Assembly: GCA_009859145.1 (NCBI GenBank)
Contig: VRVR01000022.1
Coordinates: 274,857-338,856 of the forward strand
Reading direction: 5' to 3'
Origin: Andalucia godoyi
Taxonomy: Eukaryota > Discoba > Jakobea > Jakobida > Andaluciidae
Length of the DNA stretch: 64,000 nt
A program made the translations under genes and the position numbers. Shown here one piece after another: positions 1 to 9,972 of this stretch. The notes under the pieces were generated by a model. It was not told the origin of the DNA and searched no databases. It saw only the letters and a program-made list of their open reading frames with translations. Numbering within the stretch: position 1 is the stretch's first letter; every line of letters begins with the position of its first letter.

Positions 1-571
1 TGTTTGTGACCTTTATGCGCATGAGCACATGATTATGGTCTGCCTTTGCGTACTCGACTTGCACGTCCCAGTAGGCCCGTTGATCCATGATTTTCGTGTC
101 GACAAGCTCGAATTCGCAGTCCTGGAGTCCGCGAGTGAGATTCTCTTGCACCAGCTGGGTGTATGGAAACTCGCTTTGCGGATACTTGTACAGCGCCTTC
201 GCATACGAATACGTTGGCGTCGCATCCAAATAGTAGTACAGCTCCTTCACATCTTCTCCATGAACCCCTTCTGGACCCGATACCATGAAAAACCGCTCCT
301 TCAAGATCGGATCGACACCGTTCCACAACACAGGAGCCAGGCAAATCCGACACTCGCGATCCGTGAATCCAAAGATTCCGTCCTCTCCCCATCGATATGC
401 CCTTGACCGAGCATGGTCATGCGGGAAGTAATTCCAAGAATCTCCGTTTGCAGAGTAGTCCTCACGAACCGTGCCCCATTGCCGCCCGCTAATATACGGA
501 CCAAACCGCTTCCAGTTGCAACGCCTCAGACCGTCCTCCTCCAGCCTCTGAATCTCTGCATGGTGCTTCAT
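1..571 (-). CDS. Glycoside hydrolase family 63-type protein, N-terminal part (cut by left edge)
   Basis: Reading the minus strand from the ATG at 569-571 gives 190 codons with no stop before the window edge, so only the N-terminus is present. The translation contains blocks I recognise from GH63-like alpha-glucosidase proteins of bacteria and fungi: [58 protein letters not shown] and [10 protein letters not shown]. In that family the protein is an (alpha/alpha)6-barrel hydrolase acting on alpha-glucosides; the catalytic acids lie further downstream and are not visible here. No signal peptide is seen, so a cytosolic role is inferred. The start is chosen because homologues begin a few residues before the WKRxGPY block. 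The next gene starts about 430 bp away on the other strand. Family call good, substrate unknown. Confidence 0.85.
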   Translation of the reverse strand, partial: MKHHAEIQRLEEDGLRRCNWKRFGPYISGRQWGTVREDYSANGDSWNYFPHDHARSRAYRWGEDGIFGFTDRECRICLAPVLWNGVDPILKERFFMVSGPEGVHGEDVKELYYYLDATPTYSYAKALYKYPQSEFPYTQLVQENLTRGLQDCEFELVDTKIMDQRAYWDVQVEYAKADHNHVLMRIKVTN

Positions 572-1000
572 GTCTTTATTTTCCTCCCCCTCCTGCTTCT
601 TATTCCTTTTTTTAATAAAATGTTTCTTTCTCTTCTTCTCTGCCAGCCTCGATTCTTGGTAAATGCAAAAGGGGGTTTCATACCAGAGTGCGGAACTGTT
701 CAAGCTGAGATTCAAAAATAGGAAAGGACCAAATTAAAATGAAAAAAAACACGACGGGCAATACGCTCCGACAACTTCCACTTTCGAGAAGCTCTGTTCG
801 GGAGCTTTTTTCGCCGGATGTCGGTCTTTTTTTTTGTCGGACATTTCACAAGCACTCAACTAGCCTCGAATGGGCAACCCCCCGACTCGGCCGCTCTCCC
901 CTTTCTCCGATGCTCCGCTGGTTTCCTTTCTCCACTGTTGCTCTTCGCGTTGGCTGCGCTTCCTGGGGTGAGGGGAACGCACACGGCTGGTGGAAAAAAA
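572..1000. promoter_or_regulatory. Divergent intergenic region between GH63 gene and orphan gene
   Basis: About 430 bp lie between two divergent starts. The stretch is rich in T tracts and C/T runs (590-650, 825-840). The frame of the downstream gene stays open back to an ATG at 818 and would add a hydrophobic segment (LLLFALAALPG), so part of this region could be coding. No definite promoter motif was recognised. Confidence 0.3.
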
Positions 1001-2776
1001 ATGTTTGATTTGCGACGTGTTGACGCATACATCACGTTGCAAGGAGCGGATTCTGCAACTTTGTGGTCTTTCAGCGCGGATCACCAAGACTGGACATTCA
1101 ATTCGTTGACGCTGCCTGATTCGGCAATTGCATTCCGCTACGCAACGTGCGTGTATGTATGCGAAATCGATGCATTTGTCGCTCTGTGTCTCCTGGAGGT
1201 TGTGCATGGCAGACTTTGCGTATATGGACTGGATTGCTCGCGTCGATGCTTCTCAGATCCTCTATGCAGCTCGTTTGCCCTGTCATCATCAAGTCCGCGG
1301 TTCCAGTGCGTTCCTTGTGCATCAGGGTTTTTGATACTGGATGATTTTTGCAGTGTCCATTTTGTAGATTCCCGCGGCCATCTTCATGCGCTCTCATTGT
1401 TTCCCGAGTTCTCGCACGTACACGGAATGTTGGCTGTCTCTGGAGAGCAGTGGGCGTACGTGAGCGGCTTCTCAAATAACGAACCCAAGTTGCTACGAAT
1501 CGAGGTGTCCCCATGTGTTGGGCTCTTGGCTAAAGTACCGTGCATGGAGATCAATGTCAGAAACCAGGAACGGAGTGATCCAGCATCGCCGAGACATATC
1601 CGTCTGCCAGTGGGACTGCATGCGCCAAATTTGCTGATGTTGGACGATTCTCCGGCGCTGTCCTACGTTGACGCTGCGACTGGCAAGACAGTCGGAAACT
1701 CCGTGGATCTCACGTCTTTTGGATTCTCGGACATGTCCATGCTTACGATAATACAGCTTGTTCAGAATTCCGTGTGGTGTTTTGGCCTGGTTTGCAGGGC
1801 CAGCAGAAAGGCTCTTGTCATCGAAGTGCAGACGCTGTCTGTTTTGTCAACCTTGGAAAATGTGCAGGCGTTGTTGTTGAATTCGCGACAGGACCTGTTT
1901 GCGATTGAAGCAGGCCAAGTCGTTGGCAGGATCCAAATCCCACTGGTTTACTTTCCAAAGTCTGTCAATCCTTCCGTACGTTCTCTCTCGATCTTCAGTT
2001 CACAACTACGGCAACAAAGACTGGCGGAAGACGCGACGGTGTCGCTCAAACGGGCGATCATGAATAGATGGGTGCAATGCATTGACGAATGCAAATCCAC
2101 GTCGAAAAGGAACAGCTTTGTTTTTGAGGACCTCTTGCCCGTCGTGGTTGAGCATGAACATGCCCCGCTGCAGCAAGCGGCTCAACCAGGTGTCCGTGCC
2201 GACCATGTCTTGAAGATTGAGAGTTGTCGCGGATGGGTCCGCAGCTCCAATCCCGGAAAAACAATAATTGTTTCGTTTTCATTGGGTTCACAGATTCCTC
2301 CGGAAATTTTAAAATCGGTGGATGTCACAATCCACACCTTGTTTCCTTGCGGGCGTCAAGAAACGTGCATTCACCCGACAGGCCATGTAGTTTGCTGCTG
2401 GACAGATGGCAGTGCTGTCGAGGACGTCCAAGTGCAGCTGCTTGTATCTTCGCATACCAATTCGTTTCGTGCAGTCCGCGAAGTCATCGCTCTGGAAACA
2501 ACTGTGGCGCTTCCCAGCCTGCTACCGTGGTTCTGTCCGGTGAGCCTGCGTCTCAATAGTGTTGATGCTGTTGAGTTATTGATGAAGACACTCAAGTCCG
2601 CTGACAGTCGCTTCAGCATCCGGTCTGTCAACAGATCTAGCAAACAAGTGGAAGCAGTCGTCGAAGCCACATCCTTTCCAATGCTATGCCAGGCCTTAGG
2701 GGCACTGGCGGCCGCAACATCTGGAGGAAGACTTGGAACAATGATTGTATCCGACCAAACGCTTCAGCGGAACTGA
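1001..2776 (+). CDS. Orphan protein, possibly beta-propeller-like, 591 aa
   Basis: One uninterrupted frame. The ATG at 1001 sits in an A-rich context; an alternative ATG at 818 would give 652 residues and add a Ser/Leu-rich hydrophobic leader. The first 350 residues are alternating short beta-like stretches (for example WTFNSLTLPDS, GRLCVYGLDC, SVHFVDSRGHLHALSLF) that look like a degenerate beta-propeller. A helical, Arg/Gln-rich middle follows, then a beta-rich end with a region (VTIHTLFPCGR, GHVVCCWTDGS) that could be an immunoglobulin-like or gamma-adaptin-ear fold. This broad layout recalls Fanconi core proteins such as FANCB/FAAP100 or BBS-type propellers, but no diagnostic motif was found, so no function is assigned. 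It converges with the SMCHD1-like gene; the stops are about 70 bp apart. Confidence 0.7.
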   Translation: MFDLRRVDAYITLQGADSATLWSFSADHQDWTFNSLTLPDSAIAFRYATCVYVCEIDAFVALCLLEVVHGRLCVYGLDCSRRCFSDPLCSSFALSSSSPRFQCVPCASGFLILDDFCSVHFVDSRGHLHALSLFPEFSHVHGMLAVSGEQWAYVSGFSNNEPKLLRIEVSPCVGLLAKVPCMEINVRNQERSDPASPRHIRLPVGLHAPNLLMLDDSPALSYVDAATGKTVGNSVDLTSFGFSDMSMLTIIQLVQNSVWCFGLVCRASRKALVIEVQTLSVLSTLENVQALLLNSRQDLFAIEAGQVVGRIQIPLVYFPKSVNPSVRSLSIFSSQLRQQRLAEDATVSLKRAIMNRWVQCIDECKSTSKRNSFVFEDLLPVVVEHEHAPLQQAAQPGVRADHVLKIESCRGWVRSSNPGKTIIVSFSLGSQIPPEILKSVDVTIHTLFPCGRQETCIHPTGHVVCCWTDGSAVEDVQVQLLVSSHTNSFRAVREVIALETTVALPSLLPWFCPVSLRLNSVDAVELLMKTLKSADSRFSIRSVNRSSKQVEAVVEATSFPMLCQALGALAAATSGGRLGTMIVSDQTLQRN

Positions 2777-2845
2777 GAAATAACACACAAAATAGATATA
2801 CTTTCGCGAGGTCATCTTGCGGGTGGAAGCTTCTGAAGCGAAATC

Positions 2846-5800
2846 TCAGTCGTTGGTCCATTGGTTCGTACGAATTGGCGAGGCAATTCCACGGAGATCA
2901 ACGGATGAAGGGTCTTTGCCCTCTTCTCGGAGGAGTTCTTGGTATAACCTTACACTCTGCTCCAGCGCAGACAGCATTGCGAAGTTCGATTTGCCAAAAA
3001 GCACAGCTCTCTGAAGAACTTCCATGACTTTGAAATAGACATTGCCCAAGCGGACGACCGTTCCGGATGCCGTTTGTGCAGGATCAAACGGACCCACGGT
3101 CAAGGTTGTGCTTTTGATGAAGATTCTTTCCGAGATGCAAAGAGTGTCGAAGCGTGGAAGATGGCGGGATTCTTGTTCGTGCATCACGGCAAGAGCGCTC
3201 TCAATGTTTGGAACGAACACAACATGTCGGAGCAGTCGCTCCACGACTGCCATGTCTCGTCGGCTGTGCAAGGGTTCAAGAATATGGGTAGCCCTTCGAC
3301 ATCCATGCCGGCGCACGTACTCAGGCAGCGGGAATTCCTTGTCCGGATGCCCAGACCCAGAAATATGAACAACTGGTAAACGACAAGACAAGCACCTCTT
3401 ATATTCGTCATCCGTTCGAGCTAAATAGCGTCCCAGCACATCCGAGAACTGCCAGCAAAGTAGGGACCCGAGTTCCGCAATCGACTCGATTGTTTCATCA
3501 AGCTCGCTTTTTGGGGCACGAAGAACGACAATATCCACCAGTTGATCTATTCCAATGCAGTTCTTATGTTTTGGCCCAAGCCGAGTAAATGGTTGCATCT
3601 TCGAGCGTAAACTTGCTCGTAACCGTTGCAGCTTGTCCATCGCAGAACCCAGGTCGGCGCTGGACGAAATGGAGAATTGCTCAGCCGTAATCGATCCCGT
3701 AATATCATTCAGAACGCGCTGGAGGACGGCGAAGCGGTACCGAAGATTGTAATCCGATCTCCGGAATAACTCACATGCATCAACCGATGTGCTCTCCAAT
3801 GACGTGCGCACGTAATCTGCGAACACCTGTACCAAGTCCACTTCCACAGTCCACATGTGTGGAGCAAAAAACCGCCGACGCTGCTCCATATATGAGACCT
3901 TGAAAACGCGGGGCATGTCGCACAGCAAACTGTCAGAGTGGAAAATGAAGACTGGACGGTCATCCTTGACTTCTTGCAAGCGATAGGCGATAACATCACA
4001 AATCACGTCCACAGATTGCTGAACAATATGCCGATCTGCGAAATCGAGATACCCTCCTTCAATGATGAGAGAAACCTCCAGAGTCGGCGCACAGCTTCCT
4101 TGGTCAGCACCAACTAGAAAACGTGCCTCAAGACGTCGAACAAAGCCCACACCATCTGCCATGCATCTCTCCAACAGTAGTTCCGTTGGTGCACCACCAC
4201 CCAAACTTCGAAGTTTTCTTCCAGTGCGGCTTTCCGCACCTCTGCCGTTCTCCAGCACGCAGAGAGAGAACTGAAGGGCAGCTTCCTGTTGATCGGGATC
4301 AAAAACAATGGTAACATCATCGACAGCGCATTCCCCATCAACAAATTTCGACGAAACCGTAATCCTGTCAAAGGGAAATATCTTGCAATGGACACCTAGT
4401 ACAGCAACTCTCATATCATTCGCTACACCAGACGTGACAGAATTCCCACCGACATCGAATAGCCGGAGCTTCAAACAACGAAACGCAAACATCGCTTGCA
4501 CAGGGAGTCGGCGCATTTGGGGATGATCTTCCAGTTTCCAACCGTCGATTTCGTAGAGGCGAACCGTACTAGGAGATCCAGGTACTACATTCACATACAA
4601 CGCATCCGTTGTCAACGAAAATTCATCGAAACTCAACCGGAACACAATTCCCACGCAACCAACATGGGCCACAAACGAAGGACATGAAAGCACTATGCAG
4701 TAGCCACCAATCTGAAGGATTGGATTTTCTGGTAAAAAATAGTGGTCGCTCTGGATGTGGCCCGCTGATTGCACTGCAAAATGGGAAAACTGAGAACGCA
4801 CGTCCGTGAACGGTGTTCCCACATCACTGTCCACCATCTGTATTTTGGAGGGTGCATCCGGTGAGAACGGTAATGCATTTCCAAAGCGGTCCGTCATTCG
4901 AACGTACATTTCTGGGAGCCCTGTCCCACTGGCCACTTCGGGAATCTGAGCGCTGGCAGCGTCGACGTCTTTCCAGGAAACAAGCAACCGTGACGGCAGC
5001 TCGGCTCTGAGATGAAAACTCAGATCAATCCCAAATACGGGTATCAATGCATTTTTGAACCGGAGCGAAATGACGTACGACCCGTAGTTTGTGAGCGTAG
5101 GGAAAACGGAATCCACAAGATACGACGACAATGAATAATAATCGACTAGTAGCTCACCACCGTTGATTGCGTGCTCACAAACTACGATTCCATTGCACAG
5201 TGCTTCCACACGCGGACTATCAGAATCGTGAAACATAGCGAAATCCCCATCGGCAGCGAGCAAACGAAACCGTATGTCCGGTATCCTGGACCCAACAGGC
5301 ACAATCCCAGTGAACTGCATGCTAGGAAAGGAATCCGATGTGACATCCGAATCTGCCTTCAGAATATGGAACGGGTCCTCGATGGCGGCAGTGCAGGGGT
5401 ATCGCGAAGCTTCCACTAGGACAGTAAGAGAACACGCTGCTACTTCTGCTGTTGCTGCTGTTGCTTCTCTGTCATTTTGTCGGCATTCAATCTCAAGCAG
5501 AAATTCGCCGTTAACGGGAGGCACAAGAGTGCGATATTCTGGCAAACAGATATGCACGACTGAGGAAACGGGAAAGGGAACTGCGGCTTTGATCGTAGGG
5601 AAGCAGAGAACAGCGCTACAGGGAAATGGTACTGGGCTTCCGAATCGATCGAATGCTGCCACCGTAAATGGAGGAACAGACGTTCCGGACCGAATTCGAG
5701 GCATTTGGTTTGCCGATGTTCCTGAGAATTGCGCCCGAATCGAGCAAAAAGTACCTGCACAGACGCTGCACGACAACTCCGTCGAGCCCAGGAGTTCGAG

Positions 5801-8800
5801 GCTTTCATTAAAGCCCGCAAGCAAACCACTGTCCTTTTCCGCGGGTCCGAAGAGGTCAATCTCGAGAAAACAGGATTCCGATTCCCCAAAAAAGGAAAAG
5901 TGATCACGTTCGTCTCGGAAGAGAATGCACAAGCCGTGCATCACATACTGAGATTCATGCGATTCATAAACAAAGGATACTGGAGGCATTGTCAAATAAA
6001 ACCGGGGTGATTTGATGCGAAGTCGAACAGCCTCGTCGGTGAGAACCGGATCTAGTGAGATGGCATTATTCATATCATCGTAGATCTTAAGGCAGAGTGT
6101 AAATGGAACATCTACAGACAACTGAGGTTGCGGAACACTGGCCATTATCCGACGAACAACGCTGTTGGTGACATGGACGGCCAACTCAAGATCCCCACAG
6201 ATGCTTTCCTCCAGATCAGAAAGCAGGAATGACGATTGTTCGAGAACGTTACGCTGCAATCTGCTCTTAAACACAAGAACATAATCGGCGCAGCCGTTAA
6301 ATTCCAAGACATGGGATGCATCTGCTACACACTGAAAAGGATACTCTTTGATGATATGTCCTCGAACAAACTTGCCGACCTCGGAGTTCCATGAAGATTC
6401 GTACACTTGTAATGCTACCATGAAGGGAGGGTCGTCCAGAGGCGAGCAAAAGTCGGGCAACCGCAATAGCGATCTCGGAGACGAGCATATCCTCTCTCCA
6501 AACTCCCGCGAGCAGCAAAATCGCGTGGTAAAATGGTACGTGCCTTCCGACAGAGTGCACGCGCCCGACGTGCAAGAGTTCGATGAGACACGACGAGTTT
6601 CCTTGGTCATGATTCCGGCCTGAAGAACGCTGGAGAGGACCAATCGGTGATCTGGAATGTGCATTCGAAAAAACGAAAACCGAGCCTCTGCCTTCGCTCT
6701 GTCAAAACGCCTTCCGTTCAGCAATAACTGAGAAACAGCAACGCGGTAGATGCCAGCATCATGGAACAAGTCCGCAGGAAGCAAGCGGATATTTGCAATC
6801 GCATCAGCGGCCTCAATCGTTTCTGCTTGCGATGCCGACCAGTTGTCCACAGTGAAGGACACGCATTGAATGGGAAATACACCGTTCTCGTCCACATAGA
6901 AAATCTGATTTGAAGCTGATCCGGAAGGATCATCACCGACACAATCCACCGATCGAAGAGGAGCTAAATTAAATGCACTTCCACGAAGCACGCAGCGACT
7001 CCATGACCCGCTGGGACTCAAAGGGCTACCACTATGAAACCTCGAAAGTTCAGCAAATCCATCTTCGCGAGCATGACATTCTCCCGCCCACTCGTAAACC
7101 GCCGGTTCCCATGGAGCTACTGCGATTCCCGCGATATCAAACACTGTCAGCAGATTGTCAAATCTGGAGGAAAACTTGTCTATGCAGAGCGGGAACTCGC
7201 CATGGAAGAACAGCTGGCCACGGATACGCTTCAGTGCTGGAGCTGGAGCCAATGCACTGTCGCTTCTGAAGTGCGATGGCAACAGGTACTGATATGGGAG
7301 CAGTTTGCCGTTCCAATACACTTCGCACACATATCCACGATGTGGGCAGGAGTCCCAGTCAGCCAAACACGTTCTCTCGTCATTTACAGCGTCTTCCACG
7401 CAATCTAGATCCAGGCGCTCCGACGGATCCGGAGGCAGTGACTCCTCGTTGAAAAACACCGGAAAGTACTTGAGAATAATTTTTGCACAACGACAAAGGT
7501 CAAGTACGAGTGGTGCGCACGACGACGCAGACATGAGACCTCGATCATATGCATTTGGATGGCTATTGCAGAGCTGGCGAATAATGGTGTTTCCTTGCAC
7601 ATCGGCACCTCGTACCGATATGTTGAGTGGAGGAATCGCTCTGCAAGGTCTTGGAACGGCCGGTTTCAAAGCGTTGGAGCGTGGAAAGCCACGATCATTC
7701 AAGTAATAATAGAAGGCGTGGGCCAGTGAGGTGGAATACGAGTCAACAAGTGAAATGATGCATTGGTTTAGGAGCTCAGCAGGGTCGAACAAGTGCGTGG
7801 AGTCCCTCTGAAGAACTCTGCTGAATGGCATCAGCATCTCCATGCGAAGTTTCGAAATAACAATGAGGGTGTACGAGGAGCATCTCCGATGCATGTCCAG
7901 CCACTGAGCCGATAGACCCGTAGAATGCTCTTCTTCTGAAAAACAAGACGGATCTTCTGGAATGATCTCGTTCAGCGAATTCTCGAATGCTCGAAACGAG
8001 TCTGTCGGAAAGGCCATCAGCTTTTCTGCATCTATTTCCACCGAGTATGTAGGATACCCTTCCTTCCTTGTGATAACTCGAAGCAATCGCCCAAGGGAAA
8101 ACGCAGCACGCTTCGCTCCCACTCCAAACACGCCCAGCCTTCCGTTTGCAAAAAACGGAAAGTCTTGTGGATCCCGAGTCTGTGCCTCTCCACGATGAGT
8201 CGGGATCAGTTCCTTTGGCACTGAAAATGCAAAGCACTCAATCAACTCGCGGTCTGTCATTCCGCATCCGTCGTCAGAAATCATGATAAACCCAACATCC
8301 CGCTTCTCTTGAAATTTGAGAGGACCCGGGACCGGATGAAACGAAACTTCGATATTCTCAGCGTTTGCTTCGATCGCGTTGTCAATAAATGCGGACAAAT
8401 AGGAATGGGTCGGGTGCTTCCACGCGTTCATCTTTGGGATTGGGCGTACGTCAAAAGGATGGACAAACAGGATGGGATTCAGTCTGTAGCTTGAAAACCC
8501 AAACGTAAACTCTCGACACTCTTGTCCGACGTGCCGTACAATGATGACGACGTTCACATGATTGCGAAACCACAAGAAATTCGCATCTGTGACGGTCATG
8601 TATTCAAATACAGCATTTTGCACTGATTCTCCATCCTTTCTTTCGTCGTGACGGTCGCGATCCATACCTGGATCACTGCCTGTGCGTGCGTCTTCGTCCT
8701 CGTCGTCATCAACCGAGCAGCCAAATCGGCTTTTGTGAAGCCTTGCTACGCACTCTACATGATCAGCATTCGCTGGATTTCCTCCATCCTTTTCATATGC

Positions 8801-8902
8801 AGACAACGCACACTCCAGCAGATGTGTCAAACTGCGCATAAACAAAAGATTCCCAAACAACCGGTCCACAGGCGCCAGAATGCTCACAGCAATCGGTCGC
8901 AT
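2846..8902 (-). CDS. SMCHD1-like protein: GHKL ATPase with SMC-hinge-like C-terminus, 2018 aa
   Basis: Single frame of 2,018 codons from the ATG at 8902; extension upstream lacks an ATG. A GHKL (Hsp90/MutL/MORC-type) ATPase module lies at residues about 165-420. The N-box helix SAFIDNAIEANA holds the Mg-binding Asn, motif DDGCGM is near residue 210, and a glycine-rich lid GRLGVFGVGAKRAAFSLG is near 250-268. The lid followed by a Lys/Arg-Ala pair is typical of SMCHD1 and plant DMS11/MORC proteins. The middle (about 450-1700) is a long beta-rich region resembling the repeated Ig-like segments of SMCHD1. Residues about 1775-1935 resemble the SMC hinge (VPNIESALAVM, FDTLCISERIF). Human SMCHD1 is about 2,005 residues, nearly the same length. 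SMCHD1 is a non-canonical SMC protein that silences and compacts chromatin as a hinge-mediated dimer. A related GHKL-hinge protein remains possible. Confidence 0.75.
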   Translation of the reverse strand: MRPIAVSILAPVDRLFGNLLFMRSLTHLLECALSAYEKDGGNPANADHVECVARLHKSRFGCSVDDDEDEDARTGSDPGMDRDRHDERKDGESVQNAVFEYMTVTDANFLWFRNHVNVVIIVRHVGQECREFTFGFSSYRLNPILFVHPFDVRPIPKMNAWKHPTHSYLSAFIDNAIEANAENIEVSFHPVPGPLKFQEKRDVGFIMISDDGCGMTDRELIECFAFSVPKELIPTHRGEAQTRDPQDFPFFANGRLGVFGVGAKRAAFSLGRLLRVITRKEGYPTYSVEIDAEKLMAFPTDSFRAFENSLNEIIPEDPSCFSEEEHSTGLSAQWLDMHRRCSSYTLIVISKLRMEMLMPFSRVLQRDSTHLFDPAELLNQCIISLVDSYSTSLAHAFYYYLNDRGFPRSNALKPAVPRPCRAIPPLNISVRGADVQGNTIIRQLCNSHPNAYDRGLMSASSCAPLVLDLCRCAKIILKYFPVFFNEESLPPDPSERLDLDCVEDAVNDERTCLADWDSCPHRGYVCEVYWNGKLLPYQYLLPSHFRSDSALAPAPALKRIRGQLFFHGEFPLCIDKFSSRFDNLLTVFDIAGIAVAPWEPAVYEWAGECHAREDGFAELSRFHSGSPLSPSGSWSRCVLRGSAFNLAPLRSVDCVGDDPSGSASNQIFYVDENGVFPIQCVSFTVDNWSASQAETIEAADAIANIRLLPADLFHDAGIYRVAVSQLLLNGRRFDRAKAEARFSFFRMHIPDHRLVLSSVLQAGIMTKETRRVSSNSCTSGACTLSEGTYHFTTRFCCSREFGERICSSPRSLLRLPDFCSPLDDPPFMVALQVYESSWNSEVGKFVRGHIIKEYPFQCVADASHVLEFNGCADYVLVFKSRLQRNVLEQSSFLLSDLEESICGDLELAVHVTNSVVRRIMASVPQPQLSVDVPFTLCLKIYDDMNNAISLDPVLTDEAVRLRIKSPRFYLTMPPVSFVYESHESQYVMHGLCILFRDERDHFSFFGESESCFLEIDLFGPAEKDSGLLAGFNESLELLGSTELSCSVCAGTFCSIRAQFSGTSANQMPRIRSGTSVPPFTVAAFDRFGSPVPFPCSAVLCFPTIKAAVPFPVSSVVHICLPEYRTLVPPVNGEFLLEIECRQNDREATAATAEVAACSLTVLVEASRYPCTAAIEDPFHILKADSDVTSDSFPSMQFTGIVPVGSRIPDIRFRLLAADGDFAMFHDSDSPRVEALCNGIVVCEHAINGGELLVDYYSLSSYLVDSVFPTLTNYGSYVISLRFKNALIPVFGIDLSFHLRAELPSRLLVSWKDVDAASAQIPEVASGTGLPEMYVRMTDRFGNALPFSPDAPSKIQMVDSDVGTPFTDVRSQFSHFAVQSAGHIQSDHYFLPENPILQIGGYCIVLSCPSFVAHVGCVGIVFRLSFDEFSLTTDALYVNVVPGSPSTVRLYEIDGWKLEDHPQMRRLPVQAMFAFRCLKLRLFDVGGNSVTSGVANDMRVAVLGVHCKIFPFDRITVSSKFVDGECAVDDVTIVFDPDQQEAALQFSLCVLENGRGAESRTGRKLRSLGGGAPTELLLERCMADGVGFVRRLEARFLVGADQGSCAPTLEVSLIIEGGYLDFADRHIVQQSVDVICDVIAYRLQEVKDDRPVFIFHSDSLLCDMPRVFKVSYMEQRRRFFAPHMWTVEVDLVQVFADYVRTSLESTSVDACELFRRSDYNLRYRFAVLQRVLNDITGSITAEQFSISSSADLGSAMDKLQRLRASLRSKMQPFTRLGPKHKNCIGIDQLVDIVVLRAPKSELDETIESIAELGSLLCWQFSDVLGRYLARTDDEYKRCLSCRLPVVHISGSGHPDKEFPLPEYVRRHGCRRATHILEPLHSRRDMAVVERLLRHVVFVPNIESALAVMHEQESRHLPRFDTLCISERIFIKSTTLTVGPFDPAQTASGTVVRLGNVYFKVMEVLQRAVLFGKSNFAMLSALEQSVRLYQELLREEGKDPSSVDLRGIASPIRTNQWTND

Positions 8903-9280
8903 GATGAACAATCGCACCAAGTCTCACCTCGTCGCCGCCGTCCCAACAACAACAGCATGAAAGTTCAGCGCATTCGGCGCAATACCCTGGAGCAACAACG
9001 GCCAAAAGAATGCGGGAGAAACAGGAAGTGAATAATTGCTATAGTCATGCATAATAATAATAAATAAATAAAATAAAGGAAACCCAAAAACAAAACAAAA
9101 CAACAAAAAACGCGGCGAACCGTAGTCGGTTCCGTTGAACCTCAAACGTGTTTCTGGACTTTCGCTCAGAAGCCGCCGAAAGCTGTGCTGGTGTTCCTTC
9201 CGTCCTCTTTTTGTTCTACTTCTGCATATGCGACATTCGCTTTCGCTCACAGGGATAGGGACACGGATACTCGCACAATC
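8903..9280. promoter_or_regulatory. Divergent intergenic region, SMCHD1-like / Tim13-like
   Basis: About 380 bp between two divergent starts. It holds an A/T-rich core at about 9030-9115 with AATAATAAATAAATAAA-type sequence and C/T-rich flanks. It probably carries both promoters; no named element was recognised. Confidence 0.3.
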
Positions 9281-9687
9281 ATGTCATTCTTTTCATCAAA
9301 GCCCGCTGCGGCGACTGGAAAATCAGAGGCCGATGAAATTGTTGGACGGATCCGCGAAGAAATGAACCAGCAAGCTGCGCAGGATCTCTTTCAGCGAGTC
9401 GCAGAAAAGTGCTTTGCAAAGTGCATTTCCAAGCCTGGATCAAAGCTCGATGCAAATGACCAAGCGTGCCTTGCAAGATGCGAAGACCGTTACATTGATG
9501 CAATGAATGTCATTTCACAGGCTCTCCAGGACCGATCAAATACCGTACGTGGCTGTTATTTCCCTCTTCCCTCCTTCTTTTATTATTATTATTCTTTATT
9601 ATCATTAATATTAATAATTCTTTGCTGTTTTTTAATATTTAATTTATTATTTTAATATCCGGATGACAGATGGAACAAGATTCTTAA
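9281..9687 (+). CDS. TIM13: Small Tim chaperone, Tim13-like, two exons, 93 aa
   Basis: Exon 1 is 9281-9544 (88 codons) and exon 2 is proposed as 9670-9687, giving a 93-residue protein ending MEQDS. The twin CX3C motif is complete: C44-x3-C48 and C63-x3-C67, in the order CFAKC and CLARC, within the small-Tim pattern AQDLFQRVAEKCFAKCISKPG that matches Tim13 more closely than Tim8/9/10. Family members form hexameric chaperones in the mitochondrial intermembrane space and carry hydrophobic precursors to TIM22 or SAM. The split is inferred because the open frame runs into a phase-0 GTACGT donor at 9545 followed by T-rich sequence and a GACAG acceptor ending at 9669. A second possible acceptor (GATTAG near 9870) would append an implausible basic tail. 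Length matches Tim13 (about 95-105). Confidence 0.85.
9545..9669 (+). other. Spliceosomal intron of Tim13-like gene
   Basis: 125-nt GT-AG intron: donor GTACGT after an ACC codon, AT-rich body with TTA/ATT runs, acceptor GACAG. Removing it ends the protein five codons later, at normal Tim13 length. It is the only intron in the window I can argue clearly. RNA evidence would decide between this acceptor and the one near 9870. Confidence 0.6.
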
Positions 9688-9972
9688 TCATGATGCATGA
9701 CGATGACAACGTCCGCGAGACACCCCCCCGCACGCTGCGCCACGGACAAGAAGGACAAAAACAGCGAGTAAAGCCCAACACCATCGACAGTCTGTTATTG
9801 TCATTATCATTATTATCATTATTGTTATTTTTTTAAAAACTACTTATTCTTGTATCATTTTGCGGATTAGACAGTTTCCAACAAGTTCGTGACTCCAAAA
9901 ACCTCTACGTCCATTGCCTGGTGCAACAACAGCAAGCGGAACTCATCGCGGCACACGGTAGCACAGCGCGAC

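Noticed and set aside
2777-8920. Numerous plus-strand frames opposite the SMCHD1-like gene
   Set aside because: They are shadows of the long minus-strand frame without domains.
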